A DNA stretch of 64,000 bases, from assembly GCF_009834875.1 (NCBI RefSeq), contig NZ_WVHT01000004.1:124001-188000 (forward strand). Reading direction: 5' to 3'. The stretch comes from Hufsiella arboris. Lineage in GTDB: Bacteria > Bacteroidota > Bacteroidia > Sphingobacteriales > Sphingobacteriaceae. This document shows positions 1 to 8,982 of the stretch, in pieces. The notes beneath the pieces were generated by a model. The model saw nothing but the letters and a program-made list of their open reading frames with translations, ran no database searches and was not told the origin of the DNA. The position numbers were made by a program, and so were the translations under genes. Within the stretch, counting starts at the first letter, position 1, and every line of letters starts with the position of its first letter.

Positions 1-1
1 G

Positions 2-2086
2 ATACCGGCAATAGCTGTCCCGGTGGCCATCATCGGTACCTTCTTCTTTATGCGATTATTCGGATTCAGCATTAACCTGTTGACGCTGTTTGCCCTCGTA
101 CTGGCGATCGGTATCGTAGTAGATGATGCCATAGTGGTTGTGGAAGCGGTGCACTCAAAAATGGAGCGCACGCGTCTGTCGGCAAGAAAGGCAACTATCG
201 AGTCGATGAGCGAAATATCGGGAGCGATCATATCAATCACGCTGGTAATGGCCGCGGTATTTGTCCCGGTAGGATTTATGCAAGGGCCCGCTGGTGTTTT
301 CTACAGGCAGTTTGCCTTTACGCTTGCCATCGCGATCCTGATTTCCGCCCTGAATGCATTAACGTTGAGTCCTGCGCTGAGTGCTTTGTTTCTTAAAAAC
401 CCACACGCCGACGAGCATGGTAGTCATTCTTCACGTAAAGGATTTGTCGCACGTTTTTTCGCAGCGTTTAACATTGCGTTTAACGCGATGACGGACAAAT
501 ATGTGAGGTCTCTACAATTCTTAATAAAACGTAAATGGGTTGCCATTTCAGGCTTGGCGTTGGTGGCAGCAGTCACTTTCGTAATGATTAAGCGCACTCC
601 TACCGGCTTCATCCCTACTGAAGACCAGGGATTTTTGCTCTATGCAGTCAACACGCCTCCAGGAAGTTCTCTAGAGCGTACGCACGAGGCTATGAAAGAG
701 ATCGATGATATCGTAAAGAACGACCCAATCACAAAAAATCATTACAAGGTTGAGGGTCTGAACTTCATATCAAATGCTAACGCTTCCTCATACGGCGCCG
801 GATTTATCAGGATGAAGCCACAGGACGAACGGGGCGACGTGAAGGATTTCAACCAGATCTCCGCGATGATGACACAAAAAGTTGCCTCGAAAGTTAAAGG
901 GGCAAGCGCGTTCTTCTTCACCTTCCCCACTGTTCAGGGTTTCGGAAATGTTAGCGGATTTGAATTCATGCTGCAGGATAAAACCAATGGTACGATGGGC
1001 AAACTGGATTCGACTACGCACGCATTCTTACGTGCACTTATGCAACGAAAAGAGATCGCGTATGCATTCACAACCTTTGCGGCAGGCAATCCGCAGTACG
1101 AAATGGAAGTAGATAATGCAAAAGCAAGGCAACTCGGTGTACCGGTAGCAAGCCTTTTGCAAACGCTCCAAATCTATTATGGTAGCAGCTTTGTAAGCGA
1201 TTTCAACCGGTTCGGGAAATATTACCGGGTAATGGTTCAGGCAGATGCCAATTACCGTACCAATACGACATCGCTTGATGATATTTTCGTAAAAAACTCG
1301 TCCGGAGAAATGGTTTCAGCCAACTCTCTGGTAACGCTGAAACGCGTTTACGGACCAGAAACTGTAACACGTAATAACCTGTTTAACGCCGTTACTATCA
1401 ACGGAGTGCCAAAACCAGGCTACAGCACTGGCGATGCGATCAAAGCCATACAGGAAACCGCCAAAGAATCGCTGCCAAGGGGATACGGGTATGAGTGGAC
1501 CGGCATGACCAGGGAAGAAATTAACTCCGGCTCACAGATCCTGTTGATATTTTTGATGAGTATGATCTTCGTTTACTTCCTGCTCGCAGCCCAGTACGAA
1601 AGTTATATTCTGCCTTTCGCTGTGATACTAACCATTCCGTTAGGAGTTTTCGGTGTAATGCTCTTTATAAATATGCTTGGCATCGATAATAATATCTATG
1701 TGCAGGTTTGCCTGATCATGCTCATTGGCTTGTTAGCGAAAAACGCAATTCTGATCGTGGAATATGCCGTTCAGCGCCGCAAGGCGGGCATGCCCCTGGT
1801 AGCGGCCGCTCTGGAAGCTTCAAAACTAAGACTACGCCCAATATTAATGACCTCGTTCGCTTTTATCGTCGGACTTATTCCGCTTATGCAAGCGAAAGGC
1901 GCTTCGGCATTGGGCAATCATTCTATTGGCGCGGGAGCTGTCGGCGGAATGCTTACCGGTGTAATTCTGGGCGTGTTTGTCATCCCTGTATTGTTTGTAA
2001 TATTCCAGGCATTGCAGGAAAAAGTTAGTAGAACATCCAGATCATCCGCAGAAAAAGAGGAGGAAATAGAACTGGAAACAGTTTGA
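2..2086 (+). CDS. RND efflux transporter, AcrB/HAE1 type (5'-truncated by window edge)
   Basis: Inner-membrane proton-driven pump of a tripartite efflux system. The reading frame is open from base 2, so the true start lies upstream and only the last ~694 residues are visible. The visible part starts at a typical AcrB segment (IPAIAVPVAIIGTF) and continues into a membrane helix with VVDDAIVVVEA, whose two Asp match the proton-relay pair of AcrB. The large second periplasmic porter domain follows, then the C-terminal helices with LLAKNAILIVEYA, where the Lys is the usual third relay residue. The tail is short and acidic. The outer-membrane factor gene follows after 13 bp, so the two are surely co-transcribed; the adaptor should lie upstream of the window. 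Substrate cannot be told. Family assignment is secure. Confidence 0.96.
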   Translation: MPAIAVPVAIIGTFFFMRLFGFSINLLTLFALVLAIGIVVDDAIVVVEAVHSKMERTRLSARKATIESMSEISGAIISITLVMAAVFVPVGFMQGPAGVFYRQFAFTLAIAILISALNALTLSPALSALFLKNPHADEHGSHSSRKGFVARFFAAFNIAFNAMTDKYVRSLQFLIKRKWVAISGLALVAAVTFVMIKRTPTGFIPTEDQGFLLYAVNTPPGSSLERTHEAMKEIDDIVKNDPITKNHYKVEGLNFISNANASSYGAGFIRMKPQDERGDVKDFNQISAMMTQKVASKVKGASAFFFTFPTVQGFGNVSGFEFMLQDKTNGTMGKLDSTTHAFLRALMQRKEIAYAFTTFAAGNPQYEMEVDNAKARQLGVPVASLLQTLQIYYGSSFVSDFNRFGKYYRVMVQADANYRTNTTSLDDIFVKNSSGEMVSANSLVTLKRVYGPETVTRNNLFNAVTINGVPKPGYSTGDAIKAIQETAKESLPRGYGYEWTGMTREEINSGSQILLIFLMSMIFVYFLLAAQYESYILPFAVILTIPLGVFGVMLFINMLGIDNNIYVQVCLIMLIGLLAKNAILIVEYAVQRRKAGMPLVAAALEASKLRLRPILMTSFAFIVGLIPLMQAKGASALGNHSIGAGAVGGMLTGVILGVFVIPVLFVIFQALQEKVSRTSRSSAEKEEEIELETV

Positions 2087-2099
2087 ACAAATTAATATC

Positions 2100-3515
2100 A
2101 TGAAAAGAATTCATCTCGTTATACTTACAGGCTTTATCGCCTCATCAATTATAAGTTCCTGTAAAGTCGGGCAGAACTATCAAAGGCCGTCCGTTCAATT
2201 ACCGGAGAAGTTTGAAACTACCGCATTTGCTGATACAAGCAGTATCGCAGATCTCGAGTGGAATAAGTTTTTTACGGACACCACGCTTCGCAATCTGATT
2301 GAACGCGGAATCAAGTATAATTACGATCTGCAGATTGCAATGAAAAACATCGACGTCGCACAACAGCGATTAAAAGAAGCCAAGCTTTTGCAGCTGCCGG
2401 AGGTGAACCTGCAGGTAAGTGCGCAATACAACCGGCCGTCTAAAAACAGTCTAAGCGGACTAAGCTCCTCCGGTTTTCTCGGAAGCAACCATATCGAAAC
2501 ATATAACGCCAATCTCGGACTATCCTGGGAAGCTGATATCTGGGGGAAAATACGAAGACAGAAGGAAGCATCTGTTGCCGCCTATCTCCAAACTTATGAA
2601 GCAACGAAAGCTGTACAAACCTCGCTGGTCGCGGACATTGCACAGGGTTATTTTAATTTACTGATGCTTGACAAGCAATTGAGGATCACCCGGCAAAACC
2701 TGCGCTTAAATGATACCACCTTGCGGCTTACGCAACTGCTAAAAGATGCAGGGGAAGTCACGTTGCTGGCAGTACAGCAGGCCGATGCCCAACGCCAGAC
2801 GACAACCTTACTTATCCCGCGTCTTGAACAACAAATCGCAATACAGGAGAATGTTTTACAGGTATTAACCGGACAGCTCCCTGGTAATTTAACACGTTCT
2901 TCTACTTTGGACAATACTACCGTTGAAGAAACAAGTACAACAGGTTTACCAGCTGCACTGATAAGCCGCAGACCAGACGTTCGTGCAAACGAAATGGCTT
3001 TAATGTCGGCAAATGCCCAGGTTGGTATAGCTCAGGCATATATGTACCCTTCGTTGGTGCTGAGTGCCTCCGGAGGTGTGGAAAGTTTAAAGGCCAGCAA
3101 CTGGTTCAGTGTTCCTGCTTCATTGTTCGGCATTGCCAACGGTTCGGTATTCCAGCCGCTGTTCAATCACAGAGCGTTAAAGACCCAATTCGAGGTTGAA
3201 AAAGTACAACGCGACCAGGCGGTTGCACAATTCCGACAGTCTGTATTAAATGCAGTCATGGAAGTAGACAATGCGCTGGTACAAACGGATAAGCTGGAAC
3301 AACAAAGGGAACTGGCTAATTCACAGGTAGAAACTTTGCGGAAAGCTGTAAAAAACGCTCAACTTCTCTTCAAAAGCGATATGGCAAATTACCTGGAGGT
3401 GATAACAGCGCAAAGAAATGCTTTACTTTCAGAACTTGATCTTGCATCAATTCAACGGGATCAGCTTGATGCGAAAATTGAATTATACCGCTCCCTTGGC
3501 GGAGGATGGAAGTAA
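2100..3515 (+). CDS. Outer-membrane efflux factor lipoprotein (TolC/NodT/OprM family)
   Basis: Outer-membrane channel of the tripartite RND pump encoded just upstream. The 471-residue product begins with a lipoprotein signal peptide (MKRIHLVILTG...) with lipobox SSC at about residue 21, followed by VGQNYQRP, the usual start of mature NodT-type factors. Two outer-membrane efflux protein repeats cover roughly residues 60-250 and 290-465, with the long helical segments and the SRRPDVRANE motif typical of the second repeat. The length is normal for the family. It lies 13 bp after the transporter gene. No clear terminator is seen after its stop. Confidence 0.95.
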   Translation: MKRIHLVILTGFIASSIISSCKVGQNYQRPSVQLPEKFETTAFADTSSIADLEWNKFFTDTTLRNLIERGIKYNYDLQIAMKNIDVAQQRLKEAKLLQLPEVNLQVSAQYNRPSKNSLSGLSSSGFLGSNHIETYNANLGLSWEADIWGKIRRQKEASVAAYLQTYEATKAVQTSLVADIAQGYFNLLMLDKQLRITRQNLRLNDTTLRLTQLLKDAGEVTLLAVQQADAQRQTTTLLIPRLEQQIAIQENVLQVLTGQLPGNLTRSSTLDNTTVEETSTTGLPAALISRRPDVRANEMALMSANAQVGIAQAYMYPSLVLSASGGVESLKASNWFSVPASLFGIANGSVFQPLFNHRALKTQFEVEKVQRDQAVAQFRQSVLNAVMEVDNALVQTDKLEQQRELANSQVETLRKAVKNAQLLFKSDMANYLEVITAQRNALLSELDLASIQRDQLDAKIELYRSLGGGWK

Positions 3516-3610
3516 TTGAGGAAAAACCGGCAACGAAATTATGCCATTTAAATTTTTTATGCTGACTTTTAACAAGTTAAATCGATTTATAAAAAATTAG
3601 AAAATAATAG

Positions 3611-3641
3611 TTGCGGGATATTGTTTATAGCCCTATATTTG
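3611..3641 (+). promoter_or_regulatory. Bacteroidota-type promoter of the tRNA-Lys gene
   Basis: TTG at 3611-3613 and TATATTTG at 3634-3641 are separated by 20 bp. This matches the -33 TTG / -7 TAnnTTTG consensus of the primary sigma factor of Bacteroidota. The predicted transcription start is about 35 bp before the tRNA. Confidence 0.8.
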
Positions 3642-3682
3642 CACCACTTTAAAGGAAACGGTTAAACGTTCTGAAAAAGTGA

Positions 3683-3755
3683 GATTCCGTAGCTCAGCCG
3701 GTAGAGCATAACACTTTTAATGTTGGGGTCCTGGGTTCGAGTCCCAGCGGGATCA
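3683..3755 (+). tRNA. tRNA-Lys (anticodon TTT)
   Basis: The 73-nt sequence folds as a full cloverleaf. The acceptor stem GATTCCG pairs with CGGGATC (one G-T pair). The D arm is GCTC/GAGC. The anticodon stem TAACA/TGTTG holds loop CTTTTAA with anticodon TTT. The T arm CTGGG-TTCGAGT-CCCAG is perfect. The discriminator base is A and CCA is not encoded. A consensus promoter precedes it and a terminator follows 24 bp after it. The sequence beyond the terminator carries a recombinase stub, so this tRNA was probably an integration target. Confidence 0.96.
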
Positions 3756-3779
3756 CAGAGTAAAACTCCAAAAACAACT

Positions 3780-3814
3780 AAAACCCTCTAAATCAAATGA
3801 TTAGAGGGTTTTTT
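3780..3814 (+). terminator. Intrinsic terminator after tRNA-Lys
   Basis: The inverted repeat AACCCTCTAA / TTAGAGGGTT with a 9-nt loop is followed by a run of T. It lies 24 bp after the tRNA and points the same way. Confidence 0.85.
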
Positions 3815-3858
3815 ATTTGGCTAAAATCATCGAAAAATGCAAGTTTTGCCCATTAAAA

Positions 3859-3960
3859 GGTGAGCGTTTCGGTGAGCGGTAATTAAAGGTTCCAAAACGC
3901 TCACCAAAAGTGGCATAAATATTTGAAAATCAAGATATTCGAAAATAAAACATCTTGATT
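3859..3960. repeat. Two nested sets of inverted repeats beside the tRNA (possible attachment or recombinase-binding region)
   Basis: GGTGAGCGTTT at 3859-3869 is repeated inverted as AAACGCTCACC at 3895-3905, and GGTGAGCG recurs directly at 3871-3878. A second pair, AATCAAGAT at 3928-3936 and ATCTTGATT at 3952-3960, lies just after. The position between a tRNA gene and a recombinase remnant suggests arm-type or accessory protein sites of a former integrative element. This role is inferred. Confidence 0.45.
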
Positions 3961-4003
3961 CCGAAGGACGACAGGTTTAATTTTAAACTAATAAATCTGT
4001 TAT

Positions 4004-4288
4004 ATGAACACTCGATTCAGTCTTCACTTTTTTTTAAGAAAGGCCAGTTACCACAACCTCGGCCCACTTCCAATCTATCTACGAATTACTGCCGGTAGCA
4101 AACGCTCCGAAGTCTCCATTCAGCGTAATTGTCTTCCGGAACGCTGGAACACTAGGGCCAGCCGGATGATCGGAACGAAGGAAGACGCCAGAGAGATAAT
4201 GCAAGTTATCGAAACAATAAGAAGGTTGGGCAGAATGTCGGTGCTTTTTAAAGAGCTGTATGAAGTAAGCTTTTTAGCGAAATCATAG
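4004..4288 (+). pseudogene. Tyrosine recombinase/integrase remnant (N-terminal arm-binding domain only)
   Basis: The 94-residue product resembles the N-terminal arm-DNA-binding domain of Bacteroidota tyrosine recombinases: HFFLRK near the start, then LPIYLRITAGSKRSEVSIQ, PERWN and GTKEDAREI, in the usual order. A complete integrase is about 400 residues; the core-binding and catalytic domains (Arg-His-Arg-Tyr) are missing and the frame closes at 4288 without them. It sits 249 bp downstream of tRNA-Lys and points away from it. I read it as a decayed stub of an element that used this tRNA. The rest of the element is not in the window. Confidence 0.75.
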
Positions 4289-4366
4289 AAGGAATATCTC
4301 GCTGATTTACAAACCGAATACGACTGATTATGAAAACATTGTTTTCTAAAGGTGCTTAATCATTGT

Positions 4367-6466
4367 TTAATTAATTTCATATTGATAAAGCGCATAACTG
4401 TTCGGCACTGCTAACTGACATTTTAAACGTCCGCTTGGTTCTGTCGTGGTCACGTAACTTTTGCCATCTCCGAGTACAGAAGTTAACGTTACTATTCTAC
4501 CGCCGGGCAACCAGGTAGAAAGCCAGGACGTTTTTTCGTTATTATTTTCCCTGATGATCAATAAATAACCTTTATTTCCAATGCTCGATTGAAAACCCGT
4601 CCATGATGTTCCGCTTGGCTCGTTACCTATCGGAAAGATCATTCCCGAGTGTATGGCTGTTTGAATGCCGCGGTATTTTTTGATGTTATTGGCGCTGGTG
4701 AATGCAGTTTCAGGAAGCCCTGTTGCTTCCATCCAGGCCAGGGGCTGCGCCATCATGGTTAAAGCAAACCCGTAGTCAAACGACAGCTTTGCAGGTGCAA
4801 GCAGATCGTTAGGGGCGTATTTATCGGTATTCCGGCTGTTATTCAAAAATTCGATTTGCAGGTTTTGAGGCGGTACATATCGCGATAACTGCCAGAGGTT
4901 GCGTAACGTAAAGTGCGGATAATAATTACCCCAGTCCGTATACCTGTTTTCCAGGAAAATGTTGCCGTACTCATTGAAATAATGATAACCGTTCCTCCGT
5001 CCTGCGGTAACGTCCAGGTTAAATACTACTTCGTTGTTAGTCACCGTCATGACTGAATCAAGTGTTCTGCGAAAATTCACCTCGCCTTTTTTGTCAACTA
5101 TCTGAACGCCATCAATTTTGAATGTACAGATACCGTAATGTTTATACAGATTGATCAGAGCGGCTGCATCATCTTTCCAATGGGTATAGCTGCTATCCTG
5201 ACTGGGATTAAACCATAAACAAATTTCGATACCAAGCTTTTTACCCAACTGTACTATAGGATCAAGGCCGTTTGGAAACTTTTGAGGGTCGGGCTTCCAA
5301 TAGTTTGGGTTACTCCAGATACTGTTAAGGCTTCCTCCCGGCAGGGCCGAGTTGGAAGAACGACCGCTTTGCCAGCCATCGTCGATCTGAAAATGGCTGA
5401 TACCCAAACGGTGGGCAGCGACCAAGTCCTTAAGAATGAATTTTTCGCTTATATGACTATCCTGTGCACGATCCCCCCAGGTGTTCATCATAACCATATC
5501 GTCGCGAAGCGGTTTGTGTATCCTTATGCGCTGCTGATAGTTACGCAAGGCCCTGAGTCTGCCCGCTTCGCCGCCAGCGGATAAACCAGTAACAACTCCA
5601 TAACATTTTGTCCATTTGACTGAATCAAGATCAGCGGGGGTAAGACCTATACCGACGCATTGTAAACTGCCGAATTTAGCAATATAATCAAACCCCGGAT
5701 AAGCCAATTGAACGTCTGATGTCGGTGCTTCTTTTAAAATGAAGATGCTTCTGTCACTCAATATTTCACTGGCGTACAACAGGTTGCCCCTAACCTTGCT
5801 TTCTCCCCTGTATAGTATTTGATCATAATCCTGAACCAGGTTATTGTTCCTGTCGGTTATATCAAAAAATTCTACAGCTTTAAGCCGCCAGTGTTTTCCG
5901 GGCAAGGCTAGAGTCTCCATTACAGTCGCTTGTGCGGTACCTTCCTTAGCGGCAGCATTGTTTTCTATATTTCGCAGTTCGCCGGCTTGTTTTATGGAAG
6001 TAAGCCATTGTGCTTTAATATTTCCACGAAGGTAGAAATCACATGCTATGGCCGGGCAATCGGGGTAAATTCTGAATACCCGCCTAACTTCCAGTTGATT
6101 GAATCTAACAGTAACGCTGACAGCCAAATAAGACGGCGTGGAAGCATTAGACGGTACAAATCTGGTTTGCAGATTGCCATCTATTGCCTTACCGGTTCCC
6201 GGGAAAAGACAATCGGGTGTACTTCCGCTTAATTGCCAGGTGAACTTATCTTTTTTGTCTGTAATCGATGCGCTGATCAGGTCGCCATTGTTCCATTTAT
6301 AAGTTCTGCTGATTACCGAATTACCAAGTGTTAATTCGTCGTTATTCAGCGTGGCGTAACAAGTTTTTACATCCTCAACTGCCGCAGAGAATGCCTTATC
6401 GGTTATTAGAATACTTAATGCTGCAAAACAAAATAGTATGCACAGCTTTCGGTTTAGATTGATCAT
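4367..6466 (-). CDS. Secreted melibiase-like glycoside hydrolase (clan GH-D, GH36-like)
   Basis: Predicted periplasmic or surface glycosidase, probably acting on alpha-galactosides or related sugars. The 699-residue protein has a signal peptide (residues 1-28, ending near AFSAAV), a beta-sandwich N-terminal region to about 310, a TIM barrel from about 320 to 600 and a C-terminal beta domain. In the barrel, FQIDDGW (360-365) and FKIDG (449-453, Asp452 the candidate nucleophile) match the positions of the clan GH-D motifs. NLDVTAGRRNGY (483-494) sits where GH36 enzymes carry the acid/base Asp. It is the last gene of the minus-strand PUL, downstream of susC, susD and a broken cellulase-like gene. 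Family is fairly sure; exact substrate is not. Confidence 0.8.
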   Translation of the reverse strand: MINLNRKLCILFCFAALSILITDKAFSAAVEDVKTCYATLNNDELTLGNSVISRTYKWNNGDLISASITDKKDKFTWQLSGSTPDCLFPGTGKAIDGNLQTRFVPSNASTPSYLAVSVTVRFNQLEVRRVFRIYPDCPAIACDFYLRGNIKAQWLTSIKQAGELRNIENNAAAKEGTAQATVMETLALPGKHWRLKAVEFFDITDRNNNLVQDYDQILYRGESKVRGNLLYASEILSDRSIFILKEAPTSDVQLAYPGFDYIAKFGSLQCVGIGLTPADLDSVKWTKCYGVVTGLSAGGEAGRLRALRNYQQRIRIHKPLRDDMVMMNTWGDRAQDSHISEKFILKDLVAAHRLGISHFQIDDGWQSGRSSNSALPGGSLNSIWSNPNYWKPDPQKFPNGLDPIVQLGKKLGIEICLWFNPSQDSSYTHWKDDAAALINLYKHYGICTFKIDGVQIVDKKGEVNFRRTLDSVMTVTNNEVVFNLDVTAGRRNGYHYFNEYGNIFLENRYTDWGNYYPHFTLRNLWQLSRYVPPQNLQIEFLNNSRNTDKYAPNDLLAPAKLSFDYGFALTMMAQPLAWMEATGLPETAFTSANNIKKYRGIQTAIHSGMIFPIGNEPSGTSWTGFQSSIGNKGYLLIIRENNNEKTSWLSTWLPGGRIVTLTSVLGDGKSYVTTTEPSGRLKCQLAVPNSYALYQYEIN

Positions 6467-6581
6467 GTTGTTAAAATGGTAATATTTCAGCGCACCTGTA
6501 CGTATTCTGCGTCGCCGAGATTTTTGAATGATAATATATTAGGTCGAACATTACTTATCGGTTTATTCAGATTGGACAGGA

Positions 6582-7226
6582 TCATAAGGTGAATCTTTTT
6601 ACAATCTTCGTATTTTCGACAGATGGCATGATTGGCGCATTTTTTATAATCGCTGTCATTTTCTGGTGCCATTCAACATCCTGCCACATACCTTCAAACT
6701 GAGGGCCGCAAAAATTGCTGGTAGCCATGGCAACCCACTGCCCGGTCGCGGCCGCAGTGGTTACACCCAATTCACACAGATCTTTGATCCAGTTCCATTC
6801 CAGCATGGGGTAATCCTTGTAATTAACCAGCGACCAGCATTCTGTCGAAATCAGCGGCTTACTCGCAGCTTTCGCGTCGGCAGCTAATTGCTTGATGCTG
6901 TTAGTCAGCACAGCGTCCCAATGTGTTTTATTCTCCTTATACAATGGTTCAGCTTTTTGAACGAGCCTGTGATAATCGTCGGCTGAAAAGCCATTCCAAT
7001 CCAGGCCAAGTTTATTATTGAATTCACCGTCATTCATACTGGACATCCAGATATGCTGTTCTATAAAGTCAAGAAAAGGTATCGAAGTATCGGCAAGTAA
7101 CTTTTCTTTGTAATGATCCATCGAAAAAGTATAGGGCACATCCGGATATTTTTGCCGTATAGGTTGTATGGCTCTTTTCATCCAGTCTAACGAAGCTGCT
7201 ATGTTCTGCTTATTATTTTCAGGAAG
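6582..7226 (-). pseudogene. Truncated cellulase-like protein, C-terminal fragment
   Basis: About 214 codons are open, but the N-terminal part is lost: reading upstream, the frame meets TAA about 45 bp before the first ATG (7179-7181). The sequence around that ATG (AASLDWMKRAIQPIR, then VPYTFSMDHY) already reads as the middle of a protein. The end (GVTTAAATGQWVAMATSNF, GPQFEGMWQDVEWHQ) resembles the C-terminal part of sugar-binding cellulase-like proteins (TIM-barrel type) found in Bacteroidota PULs. A full member would be about 400 residues or more. It lies between susD and the melibiase-like gene in the same direction, so it is probably a decayed PUL enzyme. Confidence 0.6.
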
Positions 7227-7564
7227 TTAATATAAACAAAACCCGTAAATATGATCGAGCGGAAAAGCTTTCACGAGAAAACTTTCACTTTTTTTAGACT
7301 TGAAATATACTCAGAGCCGATTATACCGGTATGATTTCTTACGAGTTTAATATAAGGGTGTCTGTTATTCCAGGAAAACGCTGATACTTTCAGAAACCTA
7401 AAAATTACTATGGTAAATTCAGCTGCCACAGTTCGACAATTATCACCGAAAACAATTAGGATAACAGGTGTTTAGGCGTCGACACATTTAGAATCAAGCG
7501 CATCCATAGAATTTACTTTGTTCTTTTTTGGAATCTGAAAATAGGAGGCGCTCCGTTATATCGG
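7227..7564. other. Gap of 338 bp after susD, no intact gene
   Basis: On the minus strand one ~60-codon frame (about 7295-7470) is open but has no start and no recognisable family. It may be eroded sequence belonging to the truncated cellulase-like gene. No terminator or promoter is evident. Confidence 0.4.
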
Positions 7565-8971
7565 TTAATATCCCGGGTTCTGAATCAAATTCGGATTCGC
7601 GTCCAGCTCAAATTGCGGGATAGGATATATCAATTTAGGATCGTTATATTTTTTACCGCCGACATCCTGCCGGGTACGTTTAATAACGTTATAAAGATCA
7701 CCTTCAAATGCCAGCTCTTTTCTTCTTTCAAGCAGGATCTGATCTACGCTGGTTATCGTTATTCCGCCAAGGCCGGATCTTCCCCTGATCAGGTTAATAT
7801 CCTGAGAGGGTGTTAAATCACCGACTTGCTGCCCGCTCCTGAAATTAGCTTCGGCCCGGGTAAGATGCATTTCTGCCAGGCGAACAATAGGAATAACAGC
7901 AAACCTGTCGGTCCATTTAGACGTCCTCAATATTCCAGGTTTGTCTCCCGTCCCTTCGTAAAATAAATCGCCCCGTGCATCTCCCGTTTCGTAAATCTGC
8001 AAATGACTGTCGTTGATATCGACATCGCCCCGGCCAATTCCAGGCATACTTGCATAAAACGTAGAAAGACCAGAATTGGCGGTGCCTGCATTCGCCTGCG
8101 CGTTTTGTTGTATCGCGAAAATATCTTCCGATGAGTTACTTGAATTATTAAACGCCTGTGAGATTGCAGGAACTAATCTGTAATGTCCGGAAGTAATAAC
8201 CGTGTTAGCGGCAGTCGCTGCTTTTTGCCAGTCTTCCTGGGCCAGATAAATCCGGGATAGAAAGGCCGCAGCGGCATATTTTGTTGCCCGTCCATCATCC
8301 ATCGTTTCGTTTAAAAGGCTTTCTGCGGAAGTTAGATCTGCGATGATCTGCGCATATACCTCCCCGACTGAATTCCGGCTTACATTTAATTCGTTTCCGA
8401 TCGTTGTTGTTGGGCTTAAAACAAGCGGAACACCGGCTTGCGAGTTAGTACCAGATGGGCCGCCGGTCCAGGGCTGAGCGTAAAACCTGATTAGTTCAAA
8501 ATAGACAATACCCCTGATAAACCTGGCTTCGCCAAGTATCTGATCTTTAATGGACGGATCAACCACTCCAATGCTTGCTTCTACATTGTTACAAATGTTA
8601 ATGGCGCTGTAAGCAGCGGTCCAGTCGTTAGCTGCATTCACGTTGGTGGCAGTCGCATTTTTATTGTTTATATCCCGGTAGCTGGTAAATGAGCCGCTCC
8701 AGGTGATGTCGGTTGTATTCACAAATAATTCACCGATCAGGTTGTAATTGGTACCGTAAAGAGTTCCAAGAGTGCCCGCTGTCGCCGGAATGCCATATGC
8801 TATGGTGCTATAAGCGCCGAACAATGTGTTCACAACTCCGGTAGAAGTTGTCAAAGCGACATCCGAATCTATAGATTGTTGCGGTTTAATATCATCCAGC
8901 TGCTTCTTACACGACAGATTGCTGATAACAACCGCGATAAAAATAAATCCTGTTTTTATAATTGACTTCAT
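7565..8971 (-). CDS. SusD/RagB-family outer-membrane glycan-binding lipoprotein
   Basis: Surface lipoprotein that captures oligosaccharides and forms the lid of the SusC transporter encoded just upstream. The 468-residue product has a lipoprotein signal peptide with lipobox NLSC (Cys about residue 21, then KKQLDDIKP). The SusD-like N-terminal TPR fold follows (residues about 40-230), then the RagB/SusD domain with typical segments GEARFIRGIVYFELIRFYA, RIYLAQEDWQKAA, VIPIVRLAEMHLTRAEANFR and the C-terminal LIYPIPQFELDANPNLIQNPGY. The length is usual for the smaller family members. Its start is 11 bp after the susC stop, so the two are one transcript. Confidence 0.96.
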   Translation of the reverse strand: MKSIIKTGFIFIAVVISNLSCKKQLDDIKPQQSIDSDVALTTSTGVVNTLFGAYSTIAYGIPATAGTLGTLYGTNYNLIGELFVNTTDITWSGSFTSYRDINNKNATATNVNAANDWTAAYSAINICNNVEASIGVVDPSIKDQILGEARFIRGIVYFELIRFYAQPWTGGPSGTNSQAGVPLVLSPTTTIGNELNVSRNSVGEVYAQIIADLTSAESLLNETMDDGRATKYAAAAFLSRIYLAQEDWQKAATAANTVITSGHYRLVPAISQAFNNSSNSSEDIFAIQQNAQANAGTANSGLSTFYASMPGIGRGDVDINDSHLQIYETGDARGDLFYEGTGDKPGILRTSKWTDRFAVIPIVRLAEMHLTRAEANFRSGQQVGDLTPSQDINLIRGRSGLGGITITSVDQILLERRKELAFEGDLYNVIKRTRQDVGGKKYNDPKLIYPIPQFELDANPNLIQNPGY

Positions 8972-8982
8972 GATGCTCTTTC

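Noticed and set aside
6487-6672. 61-codon minus-strand frame overlapping the end of the cellulase-like fragment
   Set aside because: Different frame from the fragment, no recognisable continuation of the protein; probably an overlap artefact.
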